From contig PNKZ01000004.1 in the NCBI GenBank assembly GCA_013822735.1, forward strand, positions 186,001-250,000: DNA of 64,000 nt. Reading direction: 5' to 3'. Each line of letters begins with the position of its first letter. Position 1 is the stretch's first letter. Made by a program: the position numbers and the translations under genes. The notes under the pieces were generated by a model that searched no databases, was not told the origin of the DNA, and worked only from the letters and a program-made list of their open reading frames with translations. Shown in pieces: positions 52,249 to 60,734 of this stretch. This DNA is from Pirellula sp. GTDB taxonomy: Bacteria > Planctomycetota > Planctomycetia > Pirellulales > PNKZ01.

Positions 52249-53733
52249 ATGATGTTCGCTCGTGCAGGTAGCTGCCATCCTTTCCTACTGTTCGCCTCGG
52301 TGCTGCTTCTTGGGGCGGCAACACTTCCGACGGCCGCCGCGCCGCCATCAGGCCTTTCCGTCGAGGAACGCCGTCGCTTTGCCGACGCGCAGCTGATGTT
52401 CTGCTTCCAAGGAAAGGGCTCGTGCCTCCCCTACGATGCCGGAGTGCTTCACGAGGCGTATTCACGACTCCCTGCGCTCCGCGAAAATCGCGTAATCATC
52501 GCGGGCAACAGCAGCGGCTCTATCGCCGCAGCTTATTTCGCATGCTTCGGGTTTAGCGATGCGACGGTTAAGCATGCCGTCACCCGACTTACGGAAGGAA
52601 ACCGCGACGCCGTGCGGAATATGGAGAACCCGCATTCCAAACTGTCGAAATCTATTCGCGGCAAGCCGACGGAGATTTCGCACGAGAACCTCCGTGAATA
52701 CATCGCCTTCGCGTTGGGTGTCGAGCGCTGGCAAGATGCGAAGTCGCTCGACGAAATCGTGGCCCGCAGCACGGCCAAGCCGCGCTACCCGATCATCATC
52801 GTCAGCTGCAACAAAGAAGTTCTGGAAGATGCCGATGCGAGCGACGGCCGTGCGTCGTCGCGCTACAAGGAGTTCGATCTCAATACGCTCACGGCCTCCT
52901 GGCGTCCCGAGGTTCACGAATTCTATCGGGCGCATCCCGAGCGTTTCGCGTCCGACCACCCCGACCTCGTTCTTTCCGACGATCGTCGGATCGGCCGCGG
53001 CGTAACATATTTCGTCGACCGCACGATGTACGCTCTTCTCAGTCAAATTCCTCCCGAGGAACGGCAAGCCGATTTGCGGCTAATTGAAACTGCCGCCGAC
53101 GTCGCCCTGGCGATCAAAGCGTCCGTCTCCGAGCCTACCTACTTCGCGCCCGTTCCCGAGTTGCAACCCGATCGCTTGCTCGTCGATAGCCGGCAGGGCG
53201 ACCTCGGCAATGTTCGCAAGCGCACTTATTACGGCGGATATATCGTTGCCGTGCCGTCACAAGACGTCCGCCGGATGTTGCCGGGCGTGCGTGTTTTCGG
53301 CACGGGCTTCCGGCATTTCGCATTGCTGTCTCGCTCGACGGTCCGTGATTGGCTATTGGCCGATGTCGAGCTCGTGGCGCAGCGAACCGAGTGGTGGGCC
53401 GACCTGGAAACCTACCCCGATGCCGAGATGGAAAGCCACATGGATTTTCGCGATCTTACGGCGCAGCAGGAATTTGAATTCGGACGTCGTCGCGCCGTGG
53501 AATGCTTCGCAGGCCATGCCGGTTTGCCGAAATTCGTCGCCCGCCCGAAATTCGATTACCCCGCGGCGGCCGCGATCATGCCCGCATACGCGGCAGATGA
53601 CATGTTCGAGAAGCCGGAGGCCCCTGCGATCGCTCAGAAAAGCGGCAAGTCCGGCGACGTACCCGCCCGGCAGCCGCTAAAATCCAACCGAGGTCTCGGG
53701 CCGCTCCTCACGGAACCTCGCCACGTGCCATAG
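52249..53733 (+). CDS. Exported patatin-like protein, apparent loss of catalytic Asp
   Basis: About 494 residues from ATG 52249 (GGAG at 52235-52238). A signal peptide (about 1-31) precedes a patatin-like domain: MFCFQGKGSCLPYDAGVL where the oxyanion loop should lie, then the Gly-X-Ser-X-Gly elbow IIAGNSSGSIAAAYFA with Ser88. The second catalytic residue, an Asp in a DGG/DGA turn, seems to be replaced: the segment that best aligns is RTYYGGYIVAV with Tyr328. Lipase activity is therefore doubtful, or another acid is used. The C-terminal 100 residues are Ala/Pro-rich and unlike the family. It lies in an operon with two caspase-like proteases and a HEAT-hydrolase. Confidence 0.75.
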   Translation: MMFARAGSCHPFLLFASVLLLGAATLPTAAAPPSGLSVEERRRFADAQLMFCFQGKGSCLPYDAGVLHEAYSRLPALRENRVIIAGNSSGSIAAAYFACFGFSDATVKHAVTRLTEGNRDAVRNMENPHSKLSKSIRGKPTEISHENLREYIAFALGVERWQDAKSLDEIVARSTAKPRYPIIIVSCNKEVLEDADASDGRASSRYKEFDLNTLTASWRPEVHEFYRAHPERFASDHPDLVLSDDRRIGRGVTYFVDRTMYALLSQIPPEERQADLRLIETAADVALAIKASVSEPTYFAPVPELQPDRLLVDSRQGDLGNVRKRTYYGGYIVAVPSQDVRRMLPGVRVFGTGFRHFALLSRSTVRDWLLADVELVAQRTEWWADLETYPDAEMESHMDFRDLTAQQEFEFGRRRAVECFAGHAGLPKFVARPKFDYPAAAAIMPAYAADDMFEKPEAPAIAQKSGKSGDVPARQPLKSNRGLGPLLTEPRHVP

Positions 53734-53793
53734 GCTCATGAACGCGCACGAAGCAGCGCCGTGCGAGTTATGTTCGACGTCAGGAAGGCTTCG

Positions 53794-54915
53794 ATGAACC
53801 GCCGGACCACCATACTTGTCACACTTCTTGGCGCGGCTCTATTGTTGTCGCCCAACTTCGCGGCCGCGCAGAATATTCACGCGATTATAGTCGCCGATAC
53901 GTCGCCGGCGGCAGGCTGGGGCATCTATCAGCCGAACGTGGAATTCGATGTGGTCCACATGCAGGGCTTCTTCGAGCAGAATGCTCCGGCCGACGCGCTC
54001 GTGCTGACGCGACATACGCTCGATACGAACGAGCAAGCGTCGCCGGCACGTATACTCGCACTGCTGGGAGCATTGAAGCCCGCGCCGAGAGATACCGTCG
54101 TACTCTACTATTCCGGGCACGGCGGCATCGACGATCGCGGGAGCTATTTCGAACTCGTCGGCGGCAAGCTCTATCGCGATGAGGTCTGCACCCAACTCAA
54201 AGCCAAGGGAGCTCGCCTCGCCGTGTTGCTGAGCGATTGTTGTAATTCGCGGAGCGACGGTCGTGCGCAGACCGCTCCCCGCGCCATTTTTCGCCGGCCG
54301 GAAACGTTCACGCCGTTGTTCCGGTCGCTCTTCGTGCAGCCCGACGGTTTCGTCGACGTTACGGCATGCGCGCCCGGTCAGAGCGCCTTTTTTTCCCCGC
54401 CGCCGACAGATGGCGACTCGGTCCCCGGTTCGCTCTTCACCAAGGCGCTGGCCGCTTGGACGGAAGAACATGCCGAGCGCGAGGCGACATGGGATGAGTT
54501 GGTAAACGACGTCGGCATCGAGGTGCATCTAGCTTTTGGCGAAGCATATCCGCAGGGAGCGACATTTGCCAAAGGCGCTCCCGTGCAGACCGACCAGAAT
54601 GTTTTTGCGCGCGAATACCCCGGCATGCCGCCGGAGCGCGGCCCACGTATCGGGATTGCCGTTCGCGACGACGAAGGCGCCGTGAAAATTGTCGAAGTCG
54701 TTCCCAATTCACCCGCCTGCCGCGCGTTCAATCTCGAAACGGAAGCGTACGTGCCGTTAGTCGTCGGCGGTCGCGTCACAATGATTAACGGCAATCCAAT
54801 CGCCGACAGTCAGGCGTTTACTACCGCTATCAAAGAATCCACCCCAATTATCCGGCTCACGATTGCCAATCCTGGCGCCGATCCGCAAGAATTTCTCGTT
54901 CGACTGCGTTACTAG
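53794..54915 (+). CDS. Exported caspase-family protease with C-terminal PDZ-like domain
   Basis: About 373 residues from ATG 53794, supported by AGGAAGG 5 bases upstream; ATG 53770 and GTG 53761 are in frame. A signal peptide ends near AAAQN. Caspase landmarks: VVHMQGFFEQN, catalytic His109 in VVLYYSGHGGIDDRG, and the Cys pair 149-150 in VLLSDCCNSRSD. Residues about 285-373 look like a PDZ domain (VRDDEGAVKIVEVVPNSPACRAF, GGRVTMINGNPIADSQAF). PDZ domains bind exposed C-termini, so this may direct the protease to substrates. Third gene of the tight row starting at 50289; the HEAT-hydrolase follows after 12 bases. Confidence 0.85.
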   Translation: MNRRTTILVTLLGAALLLSPNFAAAQNIHAIIVADTSPAAGWGIYQPNVEFDVVHMQGFFEQNAPADALVLTRHTLDTNEQASPARILALLGALKPAPRDTVVLYYSGHGGIDDRGSYFELVGGKLYRDEVCTQLKAKGARLAVLLSDCCNSRSDGRAQTAPRAIFRRPETFTPLFRSLFVQPDGFVDVTACAPGQSAFFSPPPTDGDSVPGSLFTKALAAWTEEHAEREATWDELVNDVGIEVHLAFGEAYPQGATFAKGAPVQTDQNVFAREYPGMPPERGPRIGIAVRDDEGAVKIVEVVPNSPACRAFNLETEAYVPLVVGGRVTMINGNPIADSQAFTTAIKESTPIIRLTIANPGADPQEFLVRLRY

Positions 54916-54927
54916 GAGACCGTTTGC

Positions 54928-57108
54928 ATGACGCCGCCCACCGTTAATCGAGCCGTCGCAACCAAAACGTCCGCGCCACGGATCTCGTCGGTATGGTTGC
55001 CTCTCCTGGCTCTGGCAGTATTCGCGTCAACCGACAACGTCGCAGGACAATCGCCGGCGGACGATGCATCGTCCGGGCCCGCTACGTCTGCCGCTCCCTC
55101 GTCTACCACCCCGCCGCGGATCAAGGCGAATCCCGACGTTGTCACCGACGATTGGGCCGCGCAAGTCCTCCGGAGCGACCCCCTCACCAAGCTGCCTCGA
55201 CCGACAATCGCCGACCTTCGCAAGGCCCTGGCCGATCCGAAGCAGGCAGATCACGTGTTGCCGCGTCACTTCGTTCGCGCGCAACTTCCTGCAACGGAGC
55301 AGACGGAATTACTGCGTGAAGCGCTGCGTCATACGTCGCTCGAGGTTCGACGACAGGCGGCCCACGAGCTACAGCGGCAAGGCCTGCTGGAAGAAGCGGT
55401 GGGCGCGCAGCTCGTGGAATTCGCAATTCGCAAGGACTCCAAAGACGATTTCACGGCGGTCATTGCGTTGCAAGACGTGATACTGCCGTGGTCGCAAGTC
55501 TCCGAAGCCTACTGGCAGGAAATCTTGCGAGCGCTCGCTTCGGAGAATAGCGGCGCATCCTTTGCGGCGTCGAGGCAATTGAGTCGCTGGGGCGCCGACG
55601 CCGTTCCCCGCCTGCTGGATGCTGCGAAATCGGACGACAAGTCGCTTCGCAACGCCGCGATTCGCGCCTTGGCGGAGATCGTCGGCACGGCGCGCGCCCT
55701 CGAGGCTCCGTCGGGAGTCCTCTTGCCCACGTACGGCGCGGCGGCCGAGACGCGACGGGTTGAACCCGCCGGCGGATCCGCGCCGCCGCCGGCCGTGGTT
55801 GCTAAATCAATGCCTGTCGTTCGCACGGAGGTTCATCAGGATCGCATGCTCGATCACAAGCATCCGAATTCCGTGCGAGTCTATTACGGAACGAATCGGG
55901 AAGTGCTTAAGACGGTCCCGGAACCCGGCTATCTGTTGTACGGATTGCCAATTGTTCTGCTCTTCGTAATTTGCATGGCGTTTCGCGGTATTCGCAAACG
56001 ATTGGCCGGCAAGACTGTGTGGGGAGCGATCATGTCGCTATTTATTGTTACGGCGACCGTCGGAGCGAGCGCCTGGATCGTGCTAGTCTGGAATCAAGAA
56101 TATCGCTCTGCCTACACGGAGACCGTCGGCGTTACGTACGGAGCGCATCGTGAAAAGGACGGCGGCGTTCACTACGGCTATTGCGACGTCTCGATTCCGC
56201 CGACGCACTCCGTGGGAGAGATCGAACGGCCGCTGCTCGGCGGCGAAGACGAAGCGCAGCACGTGATGTTGCGTCGCAATGAAGAATTGAAGGAAGACGC
56301 GTTCTTTAAGGAAGTGCGGCAGGTTTTGGCCGAACGCGCGGCCGACGAACGCAACTGCTTTATCTTCGTGCACGGCTACAACGTCACGTTTGAAAAGGCG
56401 GCAATGCGCACCGCGCAGATTCACTACGACCTCAACTTCCGCGGCGTGCCGATGTTCTACAGCTGGCCTTCGCGCGCCAACGTACGCAGCTATTTTTCCG
56501 ATCGCAACGAGATCTTTTATAGCTACGAACACATCATGCGCTTTCTCTTGGCCACGGCCGAACGCGTCGACGCCAAACGCGTGCACGTGATCGCCCATAG
56601 CATGGGAGCCGACGCCGTGAGTCGGGCCATTCTGGCCATGGGCGACCGCGGCAAAATCTTCGATCAAATCATCCTAGCGGCGCCGGATATCGACGCCGAC
56701 GTGTTCCGCGACCAAGTTCAGCCGCGGATGCAGCAACTCGCCAATCGCACGACGCTTTATTGCTCGCGGAACGATTGGGCGCTGCACGCGTCCTACGCCT
56801 TCAACGATAGCGTACGTCTCGGCGATTCCAGTCGCAGCATCTTCGTCGCCGACGGCATGGATACCGTTGATGCTTCGGATATCGACACCGATCTACTGGG
56901 CCATTCTTATTATGGCGACTGCCTCAAGTTGCTGAACGACGTTCAATTGGTGATCGAAAAGAATCTGCCTCCCCTCGAACGCCGGCTTACTTCGCGCGAC
57001 AGGGAGAAACTGAAGTACTGGACCTTCATGGAAGATCTCCCGAAGCCGAAGCCGACGACGGCCGCGGATGCAATACCGACGCCGTCACCGACCTCGACGA
57101 AGCCGTGA
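54928..57108 (+). CDS. HEAT-repeat, two-TM protein with DUF900-type alpha/beta hydrolase domain
   Basis: 726 residues. After a signal peptide or anchor, residues about 110-260 are HEAT-like helical repeats (LEVRRQAAHELQRQGLLEEAV, DKSLRNAAIRALAEIVG). Two membrane spans follow at about 334-352 (YLLYGLPIVLLFVICMAF) and 364-390 (MSLFIVTATVGASAWIVLVW). The C-terminal half is a DUF900 hydrolase: NCFIFVHGYNVTFEKAA with the oxyanion HGYN at 482-485, MFYSWPSRA, and HVIAHSMGADAVSRA with Ser558. DUF900 members are esterase-like with little-known substrates. Likely topology places the HEAT and hydrolase domains on the same side of the membrane. Last of the five-gene row; it ends one base from the kinase gene on the other strand. 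Confidence 0.85.
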   Translation: MTPPTVNRAVATKTSAPRISSVWLPLLALAVFASTDNVAGQSPADDASSGPATSAAPSSTTPPRIKANPDVVTDDWAAQVLRSDPLTKLPRPTIADLRKALADPKQADHVLPRHFVRAQLPATEQTELLREALRHTSLEVRRQAAHELQRQGLLEEAVGAQLVEFAIRKDSKDDFTAVIALQDVILPWSQVSEAYWQEILRALASENSGASFAASRQLSRWGADAVPRLLDAAKSDDKSLRNAAIRALAEIVGTARALEAPSGVLLPTYGAAAETRRVEPAGGSAPPPAVVAKSMPVVRTEVHQDRMLDHKHPNSVRVYYGTNREVLKTVPEPGYLLYGLPIVLLFVICMAFRGIRKRLAGKTVWGAIMSLFIVTATVGASAWIVLVWNQEYRSAYTETVGVTYGAHREKDGGVHYGYCDVSIPPTHSVGEIERPLLGGEDEAQHVMLRRNEELKEDAFFKEVRQVLAERAADERNCFIFVHGYNVTFEKAAMRTAQIHYDLNFRGVPMFYSWPSRANVRSYFSDRNEIFYSYEHIMRFLLATAERVDAKRVHVIAHSMGADAVSRAILAMGDRGKIFDQIILAAPDIDADVFRDQVQPRMQQLANRTTLYCSRNDWALHASYAFNDSVRLGDSSRSIFVADGMDTVDASDIDTDLLGHSYYGDCLKLLNDVQLVIEKNLPPLERRLTSRDREKLKYWTFMEDLPKPKPTTAADAIPTPSPTSTKP

Positions 57109-57109
57109 G

Positions 57110-59896
57110 TTACTTTCCCTCGGCGACGTTTTTCGCTCCTCCGGTCTTGAGCGCGGCAAGCCGTTGCGTGTAGCTCATTACGAGTTCGGCGTCGAGTAGC
57201 GTGGGGTTGGCCTCCATGATCTCCAGTTGCTTTTGTAAGGCGCTCGTGAGCATCGGTCCGCCGCCGCCCGATTGCGAAATGAAGCTTTCGATCGCTTGCT
57301 TGAGATCCGCGAAGGCACCGGCCTGATCCTTGAGCGTCAGCTTGGAATTGCCCCGCACGAAGTAGGCCGTCGCGTTGTCAGGCTGCAAATCGATCGCCTT
57401 GCCGGCGTCGCTCACGGCCTCTCGGTACTGCTTCAACTCATAGTGCGCCGTGGCGCGATTCAGATAGGCCGAAGCGTTCTTATCGTCGAGGCTCAGCACG
57501 TCGTCGTACTCCGCGAGCGCCGTGCGCCAGTCGCCCTGCCGGCCGTAGCAGAAGGCGCGGCCCAGGCGAGCATCAATGTGACGAACGTCCAACTCCTTCA
57601 CGACGGTGTTGAAATCAACCAGTGCCGAACCGAAGTCTTGCTCCGACAAGTAGGCATCGCCGCGCTTCACGTACGCTTCGGCCGTTACGCTCCGCAAGCC
57701 TTTGGGATCGACCGAGGGAACTTCCTGCAATTCTTTCGCCGCGATCAACACCGCGGAAATCTCGCGCACCGTTTTGGCCTTCTTCAGTTGTTCGCGGAGT
57801 CGTGCTAAGAGGTCGGCGACACGGAAGCTCACGCCGAACGAAGCCTTCGCGGTGAGCGGCGGCGTGCCGGAATCCTTCACCTCAAAGGAGATCGTCACCG
57901 GCTTGGCGGAAAGGTCCTTGCCGATATCCGGCGAGTACGTGATGCGGCCCGTTTTAGTATCGAGCTTCACTCCGTCCGGAACGGGAGCGGCAAGCGCTAT
58001 GTGCATCTTACTGCCGGGGGCGGCATCCGGGTCCCGCGCCTTCACGGTCAATGTAAGAGCCGGCCCATCCGTCTCCAGCGGCAGCGTCACGATCTGATCG
58101 GGGATGGCCGCGATCACCGGCGGTTTGTTCTCGGCGGCGATATCGAACTCCACTTCGGTTTCGGCCGATAGCGAGGGCGTTCCATCGTCGGCGACGGAAA
58201 GTTTCATCTTCGTCGCCTTGCCGGCGAACAAGCTGCTCGGCGTCCAAGTTAATTCTCCCGTCGCGGCATCCAACACGGCTCCCTCCGGCAGCGAACTTGC
58301 CTTGGCTACGGCAAAGCGAAGTTTTTGCGCGGGAAGATCCGCATCCGTCGCCTGCAATTTTACGCGCAGGGCGCCGTCAACACGGCCGGCCACTCGAGCA
58401 ACTGGCTGCAGCACCGGCGCCGCATTCACCTCCGTGACGTTCACCTCCAACGCCTGTTCCGAAGAGAGGGGCGGCGTGGCATCATCACTCGCGCCGATGC
58501 GCACCTTAAACTTTCCCGGACCTTGGCTTTCGCTCGGCGTCCAAACCAGCGCGCCGGTCTTCGCATCAAGCGTCATGCCGGTCGGACCTTCAATCAGATT
58601 CAACTTCAGGCGCTCGCGCGGCGTCGCATCATCTTTTACGTCGATCGGCAACTTCCAAGCCGCCGATTCAGGGATCGCGCTGCTCGCGGCGGTCGACGTA
58701 GCAAGAAACTTCGGAGCTTGATTGGGAGGCACGACCGGTTCCGGCGGCTTCTTCGGCGGAACATCCGCCGGCTTTTCGGCGACATCTCCGGGCGCAGGCG
58801 CCCCGGGTTCTTCCGGAATCAGGAAGATGCCGACCGCCGCAACGGCGAACAGCGCCGCGACGATCATCGCTTTGCGGCTTTTCTTCTTCTCATTCACCTT
58901 GGGCTTTGCCGCAGCGGCGTTCGTACGCGATGCGGCCCCTTTTGCAGCCGGAGGAGGAGCGGAAGCCCCGGCCACAGTTGCGGTGTCGTACTTGGAAGCA
59001 GGATCAAAGACGCGATTAACGCCGCCGACGAGCTCTGCTCCTCCTCCTGCAGCACTACCGGTCACGCCGATTTCCGGAGCAACGATCGGCACCAGCGGCG
59101 ACGGCGATAGATCGCGGAGCGCCTCCTCCGCCGTCAGATAGCGATCCCCTGCTTTCTTTTTGAGCAATCGGTCGAGAACCATCGCCAATTCCAGCGACGC
59201 GCCGGGAACGAGCTCTGCGGTGCCCGGCAGTTTCGTTTCTTCACCTGCATGCCAACGCATCCAGGCCGTGCGGCTCTCCTGCTCGTTGCCGCCGACGCCC
59301 GGAAAGAGTCCGTCGAATTTCGGGCCCAACAACAGTTCCAGCACGCTGAATCCGAGCGTGTACAGATCGGCCGCCGGTCCGTATTCGCCGAACGCAGGGC
59401 TCACCGCTTCCGGCGCCACGTACTTCATGAGCCGCTTCTGATACGGCAATCCGCCGACGACCGCGGCTCCGACGGAGAAGCTCAGCTTGATTCGGCCGGC
59501 TCGATTGAGCAGCAACGAATGTGGACGGATGTCGCCGTGTGTTCGTTTCTGCTCATGCAGACGCTGCAGACCCGCAAGACCTTGGCGAAGCACGGAACGG
59601 GCCGCCTCCGGGTCGAGCGGACTTTTGAGCAGTTGTGCGCAATGACCGCACATCAACTCCATCACGATCCATCCTTGCGCGCGATCGACTGCAAAGACCG
59701 GCACCAGCCGATCGTCGGTCAGTTGGGCGAGGAAGGTGATTTCATCCCAGAAGCGCGGAGAGCGCTCCGCCTCTTTGCGCAGCGACGGGTCTAATTGAAA
59801 GATCGCCACTTCTCGCTTGAGCGAGAACTGCACGCCGCGGTAGACGGTTCCGTAGGCATTCTGCCCGAGCGATTCCCAGGTTTCGAAGTCGGCCAT
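57110..59896 (-). CDS. Kinase-like (probable pseudokinase) protein with TM, Ig/cadherin-like and TPR domains
   Basis: 928 residues. Residues 1-265 follow the Ser/Thr kinase plan: glycine loop LGQNAYGTVYRG, catalytic-loop HGDIRPHSLLL (Asp122), YVAPEAVS, ADLYTLGFSVLELLL. But the VAIK lysine is Phe33 (REVAIFQLD) and the DFG motif is absent (RIKLSFSVGAAV, about 136-146), so phosphotransfer is doubtful. A membrane span at 342-361 is followed by three or four putative-Ig/cadherin-like domains (each with the GVKLDTKTGRITYSPD-type ending, about 400-720), and then TPRs (about 760-890, for example ASAYLNRATAHYELKQYREA). It is last in the tad operon, 31 bases after the FHA gene. The TPRs would lie outside the cytoplasm. 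Confidence 0.88.
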   Translation of the reverse strand: MADFETWESLGQNAYGTVYRGVQFSLKREVAIFQLDPSLRKEAERSPRFWDEITFLAQLTDDRLVPVFAVDRAQGWIVMELMCGHCAQLLKSPLDPEAARSVLRQGLAGLQRLHEQKRTHGDIRPHSLLLNRAGRIKLSFSVGAAVVGGLPYQKRLMKYVAPEAVSPAFGEYGPAADLYTLGFSVLELLLGPKFDGLFPGVGGNEQESRTAWMRWHAGEETKLPGTAELVPGASLELAMVLDRLLKKKAGDRYLTAEEALRDLSPSPLVPIVAPEIGVTGSAAGGGAELVGGVNRVFDPASKYDTATVAGASAPPPAAKGAASRTNAAAAKPKVNEKKKSRKAMIVAALFAVAAVGIFLIPEEPGAPAPGDVAEKPADVPPKKPPEPVVPPNQAPKFLATSTAASSAIPESAAWKLPIDVKDDATPRERLKLNLIEGPTGMTLDAKTGALVWTPSESQGPGKFKVRIGASDDATPPLSSEQALEVNVTEVNAAPVLQPVARVAGRVDGALRVKLQATDADLPAQKLRFAVAKASSLPEGAVLDAATGELTWTPSSLFAGKATKMKLSVADDGTPSLSAETEVEFDIAAENKPPVIAAIPDQIVTLPLETDGPALTLTVKARDPDAAPGSKMHIALAAPVPDGVKLDTKTGRITYSPDIGKDLSAKPVTISFEVKDSGTPPLTAKASFGVSFRVADLLARLREQLKKAKTVREISAVLIAAKELQEVPSVDPKGLRSVTAEAYVKRGDAYLSEQDFGSALVDFNTVVKELDVRHIDARLGRAFCYGRQGDWRTALAEYDDVLSLDDKNASAYLNRATAHYELKQYREAVSDAGKAIDLQPDNATAYFVRGNSKLTLKDQAGAFADLKQAIESFISQSGGGGPMLTSALQKQLEIMEANPTLLDAELVMSYTQRLAALKTGGAKNVAEGK

Positions 59897-59927
59897 GGTT
59901 TCCGTCCTCGTGAGCCGGGCCTGTTGT

Positions 59928-60728
59928 TCAGTAGGCCCCGGGCGTGATTTGTTGTGTTACGAACGATTCGGCCTCCAGCAATGCATCCGGTACCGGACGC
60001 CCCTGCGTGAGGAGTTGATTTTTTTCCCAAACGATCCGATCGCGAAGCCGGCGATAACCGGCCGCGGAACGAACCTCATCGCCCCGATAGGCGTCGGCGT
60101 ATGACTTGCTCAGTTGAATCCATAGGTCAGGAGCGCAATTCGGATCCTTTTGCAACAAGGAAACCACCTCGGAGAACGGCGCGGGAGCTTTTTCCTCCCC
60201 TGCAGCGGGCCCAGAAGGAAGGAATTCGTCGGAAAACAGGATCAAAACGGCGGCAACGGCGAATACCAAGCCCGCAATAATCGCACCGGTGTTCGACTTT
60301 TCTGGTTTCGGTTCCGATGGACTTCCGCCGCCGATCGCCACGTCGTCCGGCGATGCGCCGGCGACAGGTACTGCCTCGCGAACCGGCTGCGGATCCGCCG
60401 GCAACGGACGTCGGGTTGGAGCGCCGTCGCCCGAGGTTTCGAGTTTCAACGCCGAGCCGTTGGGGAATCGAAGCGTCTTGCCCGACCGCCACACGCCGCT
60501 TTCGCTGGGAGCGAGCGTGACGGCGTCAAGTTGCAATGGCGCCGAACTGCGGTTGAAGACGGTGTATCGTCCGTCGCCGTAACGCACTGTGAGTGCATGC
60601 GGCTCAACTCCGGAATCGGCCAGCACGAGTTCGCAACTCGGGTCGCTTCCGAAGCGCAACACTTCGTACTCGACCCATAGTTCCGAGCCGGCTTCCGCCC
60701 CTTCGACGACAATGAGTTTTGCAGGCAT
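59928..60728 (-). CDS. FHA-like domain membrane protein with altered phosphopeptide site
   Basis: 266 residues. Residues about 1-95 look like an FHA domain: VLRFGSDPSCELVLADSG, then VEPHALTVRYGDGRYTVFNR. Where active FHA domains have Gly-Arg and Ser-Arg-His, this has Gly27-Ser28 and Glu42-Pro43-His44; Asn59 is kept. The canonical phosphothreonine contacts thus seem lost. A membrane span follows (IIAGLVFAVAAVLILF, about 140-160). The C-terminal part (LWIQLSKSYADAYRGDEVRS) is helical. It lies 6 bases after tadC and 31 before the kinase gene, so it is part of the Tad operon. Confidence 0.75.
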   Translation of the reverse strand: MPAKLIVVEGAEAGSELWVEYEVLRFGSDPSCELVLADSGVEPHALTVRYGDGRYTVFNRSSAPLQLDAVTLAPSESGVWRSGKTLRFPNGSALKLETSGDGAPTRRPLPADPQPVREAVPVAGASPDDVAIGGGSPSEPKPEKSNTGAIIAGLVFAVAAVLILFSDEFLPSGPAAGEEKAPAPFSEVVSLLQKDPNCAPDLWIQLSKSYADAYRGDEVRSAAGYRRLRDRIVWEKNQLLTQGRPVPDALLEAESFVTQQITPGAY

Positions 60729-60734
60729 GAGTTA

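Noticed and set aside
47932-57108. CBASS, gasdermin or other known antiphage operon
   Set aside because: Patatin and caspase genes occur in such systems, but no cyclase, gasdermin or sensor is seen, and all proteins here carry export signals.
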